This document shows positions 27,873 through 37,194 of a stretch of DNA of 64,000 nt, in pieces (the stretch's first letter is position 1; every line of letters starts with the position of its first letter). Source of the stretch: Rhodospirillales bacterium (GTDB lineage: Bacteria; Pseudomonadota; Alphaproteobacteria; Micavibrionales; Micavibrionaceae); contig JACKIU010000003.1 of assembly GCA_020638295.1 (NCBI GenBank), positions 124,001 to 188,000 of the forward strand, in the 5' to 3' direction. The position numbers and the translations under genes are program-made. Under the pieces are notes generated by a model. That model searched no databases, had not been told where the DNA came from, and saw nothing but the letters and a program-made list of their open reading frames with translations.

Positions 27873-29438
27873 TTATTCTTTGTCGCTTTTTCCGCCGTTC
27901 ATAAAGCTTGTCACCTGACGGTTCATGTCGTTTGAGCGTTCGGAAAGCTGGATGGCTAATTCCAAAAGTTGCGTTGAGGCCGAGCCTGTTTCGGAAGCGG
28001 CCTGTTGGACCCCGGCGATGTTGGAGGTCACCTCTGCTGTGGCGCGGGAGGCTTCCTGAACATTGCGTGAAATTTCCGACGTGGTTGCGGTTTGCTCTTC
28101 GATAGCGGCGGCAATCGAGTTTGTTGCATCGCTGATCGTAGAAATCGTTTCGCGGATTGAACCGATGGCGGTGACCGCGTCGGATGTGGTCGATTGCATT
28201 TTATCGATCTGGGCGCGGATTTCCTCGGTCGCTTTTGCCGTTTGTGCGGCGAGCGATTTGACTTCCGAGGCGACAACGGCAAAGCCTTTACCCGCCTCAC
28301 CGGCGCGGGCGGCTTCGATCGTGGCGTTGAGGGCCAGCAGATTGGTTTGCTCGGCAATGTCGTTGATCAGGTTGACGACCTCTCCGATCTGGTTTGAGGC
28401 CGCATGCAGCGCTTCTACGGTATTGTTGGTCTGTTCGGCCTTTTTCACGGCTTCGGACGCGGTTTCGTTCGACTTGGCGATTTGCGAAGCGATTTCCTTG
28501 ATCGAAGCGGTCATTTCCTCCGTCGCGGCGGCTACGGTTTGCACGTTGGTTGATGCTTCCTCGGAGGCGGCGGCCACGGATGTGGCCTGAGCCGAAGATT
28601 CTTCAGCCGCAGCGGAGAGCGCCTGGGCTGTATGTTGAACCTGAGATGAGGATGAGGACACGCCTTCGGCAACTTCAAGCACCGATCTGGACAGGTTTTC
28701 CTGTGCGGTGATGACGGACCAGCTGACCATCGGGCCGATATAGTGGCCCGAATCATCCATGATTGCTGCGACATTCAAATCGAGAATATCATTGCCGACT
28801 TTGATTTTGGCTTTGTGCGGGAGGTTTTTGGGGTCGCCCAAAAGCTGACGCTGCATTTGCGGGTTTTTGTGGAACACGTCGATGCAGGTCCCCATCATAT
28901 TATCCGCTTTTACGGGCAGTGCGTGCTCAATAGAGCGCAGTGTTTCAATACTGGTTTTATTCAGGAAGGTTAGTTCCAGAGTTTGCGGATCGCACATCAT
29001 GATATTGATCGGCATATTATCGATCATGATTTTCAGCCGTTCTCGATCGGTACAGACGCTCCAGCTTAGAACCAGTTTCTTGATTTTTGAGCCGGACATA
29101 ATGGCATCAACGTGCAGATCCAGCATTTCAGGGCCGAGGCGGATGATGGCCTTGTGCGGGAAGTTCGATGGATTGGCCAGCAATTTGCGCTGGTGCGCTG
29201 GCGCTTTGTGGAAAATATCAATGCATTGGCCAATGATGTTGTCACCGGAAACACCGGCGGGGAGAAGGTGCTGGATGGTATTCAGCGTTTCGATACTTTG
29301 CTGGTTCGCGTACTCAATAACGAATGTGCTTGGATTACAGGTCATAATATTGACCGGAACCATATCAAGGATCGTTGCGGCTTCGGATTTCGAACTCATG
29401 AATGGTACAAGGTTGGCGGCTGCATTCTGCATAGTCAA
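27873..29438 (-). CDS. Soluble methyl-accepting chemotaxis protein with two PAS-like domains
   Basis: A 521-residue protein with no membrane segment. Two repeated N-terminal PAS-like domains begin with [14 protein letters not shown] and [13 protein letters not shown], each containing the conserved CIDIFHK or CIDVFHK stretch. The MCP signalling domain follows, with the hairpin tip sequence [21 protein letters not shown] intact, so it should contact CheA/CheW. There is no C-terminal CheR-tethering pentapeptide. It probably senses an internal cue such as redox state or energy level. It stands alone with its own terminator; no che genes are in the window. Confidence 0.93.
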   Translation of the reverse strand: MTMQNAAANLVPFMSSKSEAATILDMVPVNIMTCNPSTFVIEYANQQSIETLNTIQHLLPAGVSGDNIIGQCIDIFHKAPAHQRKLLANPSNFPHKAIIRLGPEMLDLHVDAIMSGSKIKKLVLSWSVCTDRERLKIMIDNMPINIMMCDPQTLELTFLNKTSIETLRSIEHALPVKADNMMGTCIDVFHKNPQMQRQLLGDPKNLPHKAKIKVGNDILDLNVAAIMDDSGHYIGPMVSWSVITAQENLSRSVLEVAEGVSSSSSQVQHTAQALSAAAEESSAQATSVAAASEEASTNVQTVAAATEEMTASIKEIASQIAKSNETASEAVKKAEQTNNTVEALHAASNQIGEVVNLINDIAEQTNLLALNATIEAARAGEAGKGFAVVASEVKSLAAQTAKATEEIRAQIDKMQSTTSDAVTAIGSIRETISTISDATNSIAAAIEEQTATTSEISRNVQEASRATAEVTSNIAGVQQAASETGSASTQLLELAIQLSERSNDMNRQVTSFMNGGKSDKE

Positions 29439-29546
29439 TTTCCCCCTTTAAAATGCTTAAGGCGATACACACGAATTCACAGCATAACACATATTTTTTG
29501 AAATACATTACAGAGAAAGGGGGAATACGGATATATGCTTAACAAC

Positions 29547-30128
29547 TTATTGTTGTGTATCTTGAATGTTTTTGATGGCTGCGGCCAGTTCCTCATCCGT
29601 CCAGTCCGCACCAATGAATTTGGTACGCATGATCTGGTTTTGGTCGATCAGGATGGTTTCCGGCAGGCGGAAGGTCTGGAACAGGTTTTGGGTGATGTTT
29701 TCCGTGTCGAGGGCAAAGACAATAGTGTTACCGGACGGCTTGGTTTGTGAATCTGCGAGTTTATTGATAAAGCGCAGCATTGTTTCTTCTTCAAGGTCGG
29801 AAGACAGGCCAATGAAAACGATGTTGTCCGGGTCGGCTTGCGCCGCCTTTATCAGGCTTGGCATTTCTTTGATGCAGGGTGCGCACCATGACGCCCAGAA
29901 ATTCAGAATAATTGTTTTTCCTGTGAAGTTTTGAATGGTGCGGGTTTGGCCGTTGGTGTCCGTAAAGGAAAATGCAGGCACTGTTTGTCCGTTATCAAGC
30001 GTTTCGCTGACTGATTTTGGGGCAGTCTGGACGGGGGGCGATTGCCGGTCAAAATACAGGGTGGCGAAATAGCCCAGTGCAACAACACAGACCAGAATGA
30101 AAATGTTGATGATGATGGCAGGTTTCAC
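29547..30128 (-). CDS. ResA/CcsX-like membrane-anchored thioredoxin of System II cytochrome c maturation
   Basis: 193 residues: one N-terminal membrane anchor (INIFILVCVVALGYFATLYF) and a periplasmic TlpA/ResA-type thioredoxin domain with WCAPC (near residue 81) and a cis-Pro loop at RLPETILID. The start is GTG at 30126-30128, whose GTGA overlaps the CcsA stop codon. Longer in-frame readings upstream would run inside the CcsA gene and are rejected. Together with CcsA and CcsB upstream it forms a System II module, in which this protein keeps the CxxCH cysteines of apocytochrome c reduced. Confidence 0.92.
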   Translation of the reverse strand: MKPAIIINIFILVCVVALGYFATLYFDRQSPPVQTAPKSVSETLDNGQTVPAFSFTDTNGQTRTIQNFTGKTIILNFWASWCAPCIKEMPSLIKAAQADPDNIVFIGLSSDLEEETMLRFINKLADSQTKPSGNTIVFALDTENITQNLFQTFRLPETILIDQNQIMRTKFIGADWTDEELAAAIKNIQDTQQ

Positions 30129-31993
30129 GGCGCCTTCTCCGCTTTTTTTGCTGCGGTGTATAGTATGGTTGTCAGAATGGTTTCGGCGCAGCAAAAGATA
30201 ATCAACCCGCTTAAAAGGCCGCTGGTAAAACCGTAGGAATGCAGGCCGACATTGAGCAGATTTACGCCGAACCACGACAGGGCGACAATGATGTTGAGCG
30301 CGGCGATCATCGCCATGAAAGAGGGCGGGTTTAATTTCTTTGCGATGCGCCCATGCTGCGCCCAGATCAGCCATAACACGATGAGCAACGCGCCGTTTTC
30401 TTTCGGGTCCCAGCCCCAAAACCGTCCCCAGGACTGATCCGCCCAGATGCCGCCCAACGTCGTGCCGATGGCGGTGAGCAGAAGGGCGGCGATCGACAAG
30501 CGGTATGCGGTTTTCTGCAATTTTTCCCAGAGCGCGACGTTGTTTTTGAAACCGTGCACATAAAGGGCAGTGTGCGCCAATCCTGCGGCCAGAATACAGA
30601 CGCCGTAGCCCGCCGTGATGCACAGGACGTGAGTGGTGAGCCAGAAATTTGTATTGAGCACGGCGCTGAGGACTTCAAGATTGTCTTTTTCTCCGCCGAA
30701 AACAGGGGCGCAGAACAGAATGGCGCTGGCGGTCAGGCCTGCGATAATGAGGGCCGGGCCGGGCCGGGCGCGGCTCATCGCAGCGCCGAGACCTGCGATG
30801 ATGAGTGCGACGAACAGGATTGATTCATAGAGCGTGCCGACCGGGGGGCGGGCGAGGATATAAATGCGCGCGGCGATAGCGATGGCGTGAAGCGCAAGGC
30901 CTGCAAGGGTCAGGATAAACGGTATGAATTGTACGGCTGGCGGCAGGGGTGCGGCGCTGCGCATTACAATAAATGCGGCGAAAACCGCGCCTAAAAGATA
31001 AAGCGTAATGACCCAGCCGTAAAGGTGAAGCGCGCGGTAGGCGCGTTCTATTTTAAGGCGGGTTGTATTGACCTGCTCTGGGCTTTGCGCCTGTGTTTCC
31101 GTCAGAATGTCAACGGTGATGGCGGCCCAGCGTTCTTTGTCGTTTTGGCGGTACGCATCGGCCAGGTCGCTCCATTGAGACAGCAGAAATCCTGTGGCCG
31201 GGCTGCCTTGCCCTTGCAGGACGATTGTCCAGGGGGAGGCCCAGTTTTCTTTACTGCTTTCCCACTGCACCGGGATGATTCGCAGAAGATCGTTACCGTC
31301 TCCTCCGGCTCTGAGGGTGTTAAGGTGGAAAGAGGTTTTGGCGATAGCGAGTTCTTCGGCGCTGTATTTTGCCGGGTCGCGGCCCTTGTCGGCAATTATT
31401 TGCGCGAGATCGGTTTCGAGCTGTTTTTCTATCTTTAAGAGCTCAGTAAAATTGAGCGGTCCGGTGATGCTTTTTTGGTAAGCGGCGGGGAGGATAATAT
31501 CAAGCGGCAACAGCGCGGTGAAACTGCGCAACAGCGCGGTTATCAGGGCTGTGTTTTCGTACAGGCGCAGTAAAGCTTTTTCCTGTCCCGTGAGTTGTTT
31601 TTCATCTTTTGAAAAGAGCGGCATGGCCTCCGCGCGGATTTTTTGCAGGGCCGGTTGCAGTTCGTTGTAGCTGTAGAGTTTTTGCCCGGTTTTCAGTTCG
31701 AGTTTTTGAATGAGCGCTTTATCAGTCACGTTAAAAACCGGCATGTCTGCTGCGGTTTGCGGATCGAAAATGGTCGCGGCGAGCCATTGGCCGGCGTTCA
31801 TGTTTTCGATGCGGTTTTTTCCTGAAATCTGGTGCAGCGATGTGCGGGCGAAGCCGGAGAGCGGCTTGATGCGCCCTTCGTGCTGGATGGGCAGCACTTC
31901 GAATATACCCATGTCGAGGTGATTTTGTGCTTGAGCCGGGTGCGTGATTATCAACAGGCATAAAACGGAGATCAGTGTCAGGAGATGCCTCAT
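30125..31993 (-). CDS. ccsA: CcsA-type cytochrome c biogenesis protein (System II) with a long N-terminal domain
   Basis: 622 residues: a signal peptide, a large periplasmic N-terminal region of about 330 residues, then about eight membrane helices. The tryptophan-rich WWD-type heme-handling signature WGRFWGWDPKENGALLIVLW is present, with conserved histidines around it (TTHVLCITAGYG, HSYGF). CcsA and CcsB form the heme exporter and cytochrome c synthetase of System II. The N-terminal extension resembles the larger CcsA proteins of bacteroidetes and epsilonproteobacteria more than the short ResC of Bacillus. It overlaps both neighbours by four bases. Confidence 0.92.
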   Translation of the reverse strand: MRHLLTLISVLCLLIITHPAQAQNHLDMGIFEVLPIQHEGRIKPLSGFARTSLHQISGKNRIENMNAGQWLAATIFDPQTAADMPVFNVTDKALIQKLELKTGQKLYSYNELQPALQKIRAEAMPLFSKDEKQLTGQEKALLRLYENTALITALLRSFTALLPLDIILPAAYQKSITGPLNFTELLKIEKQLETDLAQIIADKGRDPAKYSAEELAIAKTSFHLNTLRAGGDGNDLLRIIPVQWESSKENWASPWTIVLQGQGSPATGFLLSQWSDLADAYRQNDKERWAAITVDILTETQAQSPEQVNTTRLKIERAYRALHLYGWVITLYLLGAVFAAFIVMRSAAPLPPAVQFIPFILTLAGLALHAIAIAARIYILARPPVGTLYESILFVALIIAGLGAAMSRARPGPALIIAGLTASAILFCAPVFGGEKDNLEVLSAVLNTNFWLTTHVLCITAGYGVCILAAGLAHTALYVHGFKNNVALWEKLQKTAYRLSIAALLLTAIGTTLGGIWADQSWGRFWGWDPKENGALLIVLWLIWAQHGRIAKKLNPPSFMAMIAALNIIVALSWFGVNLLNVGLHSYGFTSGLLSGLIIFCCAETILTTILYTAAKKAEKAP

Positions 31994-33093
31994 GCACGGT
32001 TCTCCTTTGGACGGGATGTTAGAGATAAAATGAAGTGCAGGATCAGGCCGAGGCTCAGCACGATGCTGCCAATATAAGGGAAGAGGCGGCCTTTGTTTTC
32101 GACAACGGCCAAAATGGTGGTTTCAGAATCCATGCTTTGTTCGAAAGAGGATTGAAAAAAGGTATAGCCGCGATAACGAAGAGGTTGGTTCATTTCGATA
32201 CGTACGGGCCATTCGAGGGAGCCGTCTTTGATGATGACGTCGGAGTGGTAGCTGCGGGCCATGGCAGTGCCGCCGTAGTCGTCCTTAACGAAATCTTTGA
32301 GGGCGATGGAGAAGGGCAGGATGCTCTGGCGTTTGCCGAACATCAGGGTGTAGTGTTTTTCACCGACTATGAATTCAATCGGCCCCGGCATGGCGTCGAA
32401 GGCCACGTAAATGCCGTCGGCCTCGGTGCCGGTGACGGTGAATTCGAGGGCCGAAAGATCGGCTTCGGGATCTTTTTCCGGCGGCTTGGCTTCAAAAATC
32501 ATAAAGCGGGCCATGCCTTGCCAAGGCTGATCGGGATCGTAACCGGGCTGTTCCTGACGTTTTTTAATTTCGCAATTCTGGCAATGGCTTTGGACGTTTA
32601 ACCGGAAGGGCAAGGTGGAAAGATTCCAGCTCTTAATGTCATCGAAATCAAGACGCGCGATTTGGCGGTTGTTCTCGAAAATATTCAAAGCGCGCTCGTG
32701 GTAATCATAAATAAACGGAGTTTCCTGCCTTTCCGGAATGATCATGTAATATTCATGTGCGGTCATAGCGGTGAGCAGGCCGCCCAGCAGCAGAATGATT
32801 GTGCCAAGGTGCGAGAGGTGGATGCCGATCTTGCGCATGCGCCATTGGCTTTTGAGCAAAAATTTGAGCGTTACATTGATGCTGAGGATGCCGAGCAATG
32901 TATAGGCGCCGGGTAAAGGAACAGGGCCTGCCCAAATGACGAAGCCGGAAAAGAACATCTCCATGGCCGGCCATAGCCCCATCCAGCGCTGGGCGAGCGT
33001 TCCGGCGACCAGCAAGGCCATCAGCGGCGGCATCAGCCAAAAGACCATGTCGGCTTTGGCGAGACGGTAGAGGAGTGTGACCAGAATTTTCAT
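31990..33093 (-). CDS. ccsB: CcsB/ResB-like cytochrome c biogenesis protein (System II)
   Basis: A 367-residue ResB-family protein with three N-terminal membrane helices (first in MVFWLMPPLMALLVAGTLAQ, third in LSHLGTIILLLGGLLTAMTA), a periplasmic domain carrying RYRGYTFFQSSFEQ, typical of the family, and a C-terminal helix (IGSIVLSLGLILHFILSL). It contributes the partner subunit of the CcsBA cytochrome c synthetase. It is the first gene of the ccsB-ccsA-resA-like operon; stop and start overlap CcsA by four bases, indicating tight translational coupling. Confidence 0.92.
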   Translation of the reverse strand: MKILVTLLYRLAKADMVFWLMPPLMALLVAGTLAQRWMGLWPAMEMFFSGFVIWAGPVPLPGAYTLLGILSINVTLKFLLKSQWRMRKIGIHLSHLGTIILLLGGLLTAMTAHEYYMIIPERQETPFIYDYHERALNIFENNRQIARLDFDDIKSWNLSTLPFRLNVQSHCQNCEIKKRQEQPGYDPDQPWQGMARFMIFEAKPPEKDPEADLSALEFTVTGTEADGIYVAFDAMPGPIEFIVGEKHYTLMFGKRQSILPFSIALKDFVKDDYGGTAMARSYHSDVIIKDGSLEWPVRIEMNQPLRYRGYTFFQSSFEQSMDSETTILAVVENKGRLFPYIGSIVLSLGLILHFILSLTSRPKENRA

Positions 33094-33178
33094 GGATGCT
33101 GTTAAAGCATAAAGTGATGCGAAGTGAAATATGCTGGCCGAAGAAAATTCACCCTATTCCGGGTAGGCGTGTTTTAAA

Positions 33179-33248
33179 AAACCGCAAAGTCCGCCACGGG
33201 CGCTACGAAATATAAAAACCGTTGCGCTCGTTGTGTTCGTCGCGGTTT
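33179..33248. repeat. Bulged palindrome, copy C
   Basis: Arms AAACCGC (33179-33185) and GCGGTTT (33242-33248) enclose a centre with the same kind of GTTGCGCTCG...GTTCGTC right side seen in copies A and B. It is weaker than the other two. It lies between the ccsB start and the SRP RNA. Confidence 0.35.
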
Positions 33249-33302
33249 AAAGGAAAAATGCATCAAACCCTTGCCTTTTCGCATCAGGTTTTCTATACAA
33301 AC

Positions 33303-33398
33303 CCCGGAAGGCGGCGCGGGCGAGATATTGCCCAACCCGGTCAGGGGCGAGAGCCAGCAGCCGTAAGTGATTTTTTCGGGTCGTGTCCGTCTTCCACT
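33303..33398 (+). ncRNA. ffs: Signal recognition particle RNA (4.5S type)
   Basis: About 96 bases. The domain IV core is clear: GGTCAGG (33339-33345), a GAGA tetraloop closed by GC pairs (33347-33354), and AGCAGCC (33356-33362). This corresponds to GGTCAGG...AGCAGCC of E. coli 4.5S RNA. The ends pair: GGAAGGCGG (33306-33314) with CCGTCTTCC (33387-33395), with one G-U. A position immediately before dnaX is typical for alphaproteobacteria. The exact 5' and 3' ends are approximate. The RNA binds Ffh to target membrane proteins. Confidence 0.92.
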
Positions 33399-33471
33399 TA
33401 ATGTTTTTTCCTGTCTAAATGAAAAGCTGTTTGGTGTTGTTCTGGTAAGGGAATCGCCTTATTTATTAATT

Positions 33472-35232
33472 ATGTCTGAGACTCAAGTTCCATACCGCGT
33501 TCTGGCGCGGAAATACCGTCCGCAAAGTTTTGATGAGTTGATTGGTCAGGATGCCTTGGTGCGCACGTTGACCAATGCGATTGAATCTGGGCGGATTGCG
33601 CATGCGTTTATGTTGACCGGTGTGCGTGGTGTGGGGAAGACGACGACGGCGCGGATTATCGCCAAGGCGCTGAATTATGCAGGGCCGGATGGTAAGGCCG
33701 GTCCAACGACGGGGCCGACGCAGGATTGCAAGATATGTCAGGCAATTGCCGAGGACCGGCATCCGGACGTGATCGAGATGGATGCGGCGAGCCGCACCGG
33801 CGTCGATGATATTCGTGAAATTCTCGACGGTGTGCGCTATGCGCCGTCTGAGGCACGCTATAAGGTCTATGTGATCGACGAGGTGCATATGCTCTCGAAA
33901 AATGCGTTTAATGCTTTGCTGAAAACGCTGGAAGAGCCGCCGGAACACGTGAAATTTATTTTTGCGACGACGGAAATTCGCAAGGTGCCGATTACGGTGC
34001 TGTCGCGCTGTCAGCGCTTTGATCTGCGCCGTGTCGATGTGCCGACTTTGTCTGCGCATTTTGCATCGATTTGTGAGAAAGAAGGCGTGAAGGCGGAACC
34101 CGAGGCTATTGCGATGATCGCGCGGGCGGCGGACGGGTCGGTGCGGGACGGTCTGAGTATTCTCGATCAGGCGATGGCCTTGAGTGGCGAGGGGATTACC
34201 GCGCAAGGCGTCGAAGATATGCTCGGGCTGGCCGATCGGGCGCGATCGCTGGATTTGTTGGAGCGGTCGCTGACCGGGGACATGCCCGAAGCGCTGGAGA
34301 TTATGGGTGATTTGTATCGCGCCGGGGCGGACCCGATCGTGTTGGTGCAAGATTTGCTGGATTTGACGCATGTGCTGACGCGGCTGCGCGCGGTGCCGGA
34401 AACCAAAGAGATGAGCCATGCGATGGCGGCGGATGAGGTTGCGCGCGCGGCGGATCTGGCCGCGAAGCTATCTATGCCGACATTGGGCAAGACGTGGCAG
34501 GTTTTGCTGAAAGGGCTGGCCGAGGTGAGGGACGCGCCGAATCCGCAGAGCGCGGCGGAGATGGTTTTGATTCGTTTGGCTTATGCTTCGGATTTGCCGG
34601 ACCCGGCCGATTTGATCAAAAGCTTGCAAGGGCAGGGCGGTGCGAGCGCGCTTTCTTCCGGTGCTCATGCGGCGGCATCGGGATCATCGCCGGGTGCGCC
34701 AGTGGCGGGGGTGGCGCTTTCTCAAGCCGGTGCACCGACCGGTCGGTCTTTTGATCAAAGCCCTGTTGCTATTGGTTCTTCGGGGGAGCGGGCGGCGCTG
34801 GCGGTGGTGGCCTCACAGCCCGTTCCAAAAGACATTTTGTCGCTCTCCAGTCTGGAAGATGTGGTGGCGGCTCTGGAGGCGCGAAAAGAGATTTTGCTGG
34901 CTTCGCAGGTGTATCAATATGTGCATCTTGTGAAGCTGGAGGCGCGCACCAATGGCGGGCGGTTGGAAGTGCGGCTTTCGGATGAAGCGCCGGTGAAGCT
35001 CGCGCCTGATCTGGGGGCGGCGCTGGGCCGGATTACGGGTGAGCGCTGGGTGGTGAGCGTATCGAATGCGGCCGGGCGGCCGACTTTGGCGCAAAAAGCG
35101 CAGGCGATTTTGGAGACTGAGCGGGCGGAGGTTATTCAATTGCCGATCATGCGCGAAATTCTTGGCGCATTTCCCGAGGCTGAGATACTGTCTATTGAAA
35201 AAATTCATGGTGAGACTAAAAAAGGATCGTAA
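33472..35232 (+). CDS. dnaX: DNA polymerase III subunits gamma and tau
   Basis: 586 residues. An AAA+ clamp-loader core has Walker A GVRGVGKTTTARI, Walker B DEVHMLS and the SRC arginine-finger region LSRCQRF, followed by the domain III and a C-terminal tau-specific part. The family start MSETQVPYRVLARKYRPQSF fixes ATG 33472; the in-frame upstream extension overlaps the SRP RNA and is rejected. The zinc module is incomplete: of the four cysteines in E. coli DnaX, only the last two are kept (QDCKICQ); the first aligns with Tyr in ALNYAG and the second with Thr. No clear programmed-frameshift site was noticed. ybaB follows six bases later. Confidence 0.96.
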   Translation: MSETQVPYRVLARKYRPQSFDELIGQDALVRTLTNAIESGRIAHAFMLTGVRGVGKTTTARIIAKALNYAGPDGKAGPTTGPTQDCKICQAIAEDRHPDVIEMDAASRTGVDDIREILDGVRYAPSEARYKVYVIDEVHMLSKNAFNALLKTLEEPPEHVKFIFATTEIRKVPITVLSRCQRFDLRRVDVPTLSAHFASICEKEGVKAEPEAIAMIARAADGSVRDGLSILDQAMALSGEGITAQGVEDMLGLADRARSLDLLERSLTGDMPEALEIMGDLYRAGADPIVLVQDLLDLTHVLTRLRAVPETKEMSHAMAADEVARAADLAAKLSMPTLGKTWQVLLKGLAEVRDAPNPQSAAEMVLIRLAYASDLPDPADLIKSLQGQGGASALSSGAHAAASGSSPGAPVAGVALSQAGAPTGRSFDQSPVAIGSSGERAALAVVASQPVPKDILSLSSLEDVVAALEARKEILLASQVYQYVHLVKLEARTNGGRLEVRLSDEAPVKLAPDLGAALGRITGERWVVSVSNAAGRPTLAQKAQAILETERAEVIQLPIMREILGAFPEAEILSIEKIHGETKKGS

Positions 35233-35238
35233 AAATCG

Positions 35239-35562
35239 ATGTTAAATTTTAAAGATATGATGAAGCAGGCGCAGCAAATGCAATTCAAGCTGGAAGAGCT
35301 GCAGGAAAAAATGAAGGATATCGAGGTTGAGGCTCAATCCGGCGGTGGGCTGGTCAAGGTGCGCATGTCGTGTTCCGGTGTGGTGCAGGGGCTCAGTATT
35401 GATTCGTCGCTGATTAATGCGGATGACAAGGAAACGCTTGAGGATCTGATTGTCGCGGCGATCAATAACGCCAATGAGACTAAGGACGAGCGGATTAAAA
35501 CCGAAACCCAGAGCATGATGGAAGGCATGGGTTTGCCTGCCGGGACCAAGCTGCCTTTTTAG
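35239..35562 (+). CDS. ybaB: YbaB/EbfC-family nucleoid-associated protein
   Basis: A 107-residue DNA-binding protein of the YbaB/EbfC family: helical N-terminus MKQAQQMQFKLEELQEKMKD, central beta sheet (VKVRMSCSGVVQGLSID) and the C-terminal EGMGLPAGTKLPF. The dnaX-ybaB pair is conserved in bacteria; recR, which normally follows, is missing here and an SDR gene takes its place. It may be translationally coupled to dnaX (six-base gap). Confidence 0.94.
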   Translation: MLNFKDMMKQAQQMQFKLEELQEKMKDIEVEAQSGGGLVKVRMSCSGVVQGLSIDSSLINADDKETLEDLIVAAINNANETKDERIKTETQSMMEGMGLPAGTKLPF

Positions 35563-35565
35563 GAT

Positions 35566-36315
35566 ATGAATGATTTTTCTGACAAAACTGTTTTGATTAC
35601 CGGGGCGACCGGTGATTTTGGTCGGGCGTTTGCGCGGCGGTTTCAGATGGCCGGGGCGCAGTTGGTTTTGCACGGGCGCAATGCGGACAAGTTGGCGATA
35701 ATGCAAAGCGAATTTCCCGGGGCACGGACGCTGTGTTTTGACGTGACCGATCGGAAAGCGATTGCTAGAGCAATGGCTGGGCTAGGAAAGCCGGTTGATG
35801 TGTTGATTAATAATGCGGGCGGGGCATTGGGCGCGGCGGCGGCTGATGAAAGCCCGCTGGACGATTGGCTGGCGATGATTGAGATTAACAATGCGGCGCT
35901 GGTGGCGATTACGCATCCGATTCTCAAAACAATGGTTGCGCGGGGAAGTGGGCATATCATCAATATTGGGTCGACGGCGGGGAGCTACCCTTATCCCGGC
36001 GGGCATGTCTATTGCGCGGTGAAAGCGTTCGTTAAGCAGTTCAGCCTTGCGTTGCGCGCCGATACGTACAGTAAAAATGTCCGGGTGACCAATATTGAAC
36101 CGGGCATGGTTGAGACGCAGTTTTCACTGGTGCGGTATAAAGGCGATCAACAGGCTGCGGATGCGGTGTATGCGAATACAACGCCGCTGCTGGCCGATGA
36201 CGTGGCGGAAAGCGTGTTCTGGGCGGCGAGCCAGCCCAGCCATGTCAATATCAATCGGATTGAGCTGATGCCGACGCGTCAGGCGCCGGGGCCGTTGGCG
36301 GTTGATCGGGATTGA
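35566..36315 (+). CDS. Classical SDR oxidoreductase (YdfG-like)
   Basis: A 249-residue short-chain dehydrogenase: TGATGDFG coenzyme turn, INNAGG, catalytic Ser in INIGSTAGSYPYPGG and YCAVK (Tyr-x-x-x-Lys). The 35-residue region after YCAVK and the NIEPGMVETQFSL stretch resemble NADP-dependent YdfG/serine 3-dehydrogenase enzymes. The substrate is uncertain. It starts three bases after the ybaB stop, so it probably belongs to the dnaX operon, an arrangement that replaces the expected recR. Confidence 0.9.
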   Translation: MNDFSDKTVLITGATGDFGRAFARRFQMAGAQLVLHGRNADKLAIMQSEFPGARTLCFDVTDRKAIARAMAGLGKPVDVLINNAGGALGAAAADESPLDDWLAMIEINNAALVAITHPILKTMVARGSGHIINIGSTAGSYPYPGGHVYCAVKAFVKQFSLALRADTYSKNVRVTNIEPGMVETQFSLVRYKGDQQAADAVYANTTPLLADDVAESVFWAASQPSHVNINRIELMPTRQAPGPLAVDRD

Positions 36316-36319
36316 GTTG

Positions 36320-37108
36320 ATGCGTCTGGTGACATGGAATATTAATTCTGTACGGTTGCGCTTGCCGCTGGTGAAGAAGCTGAGCGAGGCTGTACGTCCC
36401 GATATTTTGTGTTTGCAGGAAACCAAGTGTCCGGATGAGCATTTTCCGGTAGAAGCGCTGGCCGAGATGGGTTATGCGCATCAGCATTTTCACGGCATGA
36501 AGAGTTATAACGGCGTGGCGATTTTGTCGCGCCTGCCGATGGAAGCGCGGGATGTGCACCACCGGGTTGGGCGCGAGGATTGCCGTCATATCGCGGCCTC
36601 TATCAATGGGTTTGAGCTCCATAATCTGTATATTCCTGCAGGGGGAGATGAACCGGATGTCGAGGTGAATGATAAATTTGCGCATAAACTGGATTTTGTT
36701 GATGAGATGACCGGCTGGTTTAAGGATCGTTATAGCGCCGATCAGAGGTTGATCGCAGTGGGGGATTTTAACATTGCGCCGTATGAGCATGATGTGTGGT
36801 CGCATAAGCAGTTGTTGAACGTGGTTTCACATACGCCGCCGGAGACCGAACGGCTGGCCAAGATGAAGGATTCGCTGGACTGGATCGATGTGGCGCGGCG
36901 TTTTATTCCGGAGGATGAGAAATGCTATACGTGGTGGAGCTATCGTAATAGGGATTGGAAAAAATCCAATCGCGGGCGGCGGCTGGACCATGTATGGGTG
37001 ACGCAGGGGCTCGGCGATGCGCTGGATGGGTTTAATGTGCTGTCCGAGGCGCGGGACTGGGAAAAACCGTCAGATCATGCCCCGGTGATTGTGGATTTTC
37101 GGTTTTAA
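36320..37108 (+). CDS. xthA: Exodeoxyribonuclease III
   Basis: 262 residues of the exonuclease/endonuclease/phosphatase fold. Catalytic motifs are WNINSVR (Asn), LQETK (metal-binding Glu), LYIPAGGDE (conserved Tyr), GDFNIAP (Asp and Asn) and SDHAPVIVDF (Asp-His). It repairs abasic sites and trims 3' blocks. ATG 36320 is the family start (MRLVTWNINSVR) and lies four bases after the SDR stop. It is the last plus-strand gene before the base-composition switch at about 37.1 kb. Confidence 0.96.
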   Translation: MRLVTWNINSVRLRLPLVKKLSEAVRPDILCLQETKCPDEHFPVEALAEMGYAHQHFHGMKSYNGVAILSRLPMEARDVHHRVGREDCRHIAASINGFELHNLYIPAGGDEPDVEVNDKFAHKLDFVDEMTGWFKDRYSADQRLIAVGDFNIAPYEHDVWSHKQLLNVVSHTPPETERLAKMKDSLDWIDVARRFIPEDEKCYTWWSYRNRDWKKSNRGRRLDHVWVTQGLGDALDGFNVLSEARDWEKPSDHAPVIVDFRF

Positions 37109-37194
37109 ATTCGGAGAGATTTTGATGGGTGAGGGGATAAAGCTATTTTAAATACGATAGCGTTCCTGCTTTTTCCGGAGGTTTTGCCGCTGCT

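Noticed and set aside
30129..30623. Upstream in-frame extension of the ResA-like thioredoxin into CcsA
   Set aside because: The extension is the out-of-frame translation of CcsA; the membrane anchor begins right at the GTG 30128.
33367..33471. Longer dnaX reading frame starting at 33367
   Set aside because: It overlaps the 3' half of the SRP RNA; the conserved DnaX N-terminus starts at ATG 33472.
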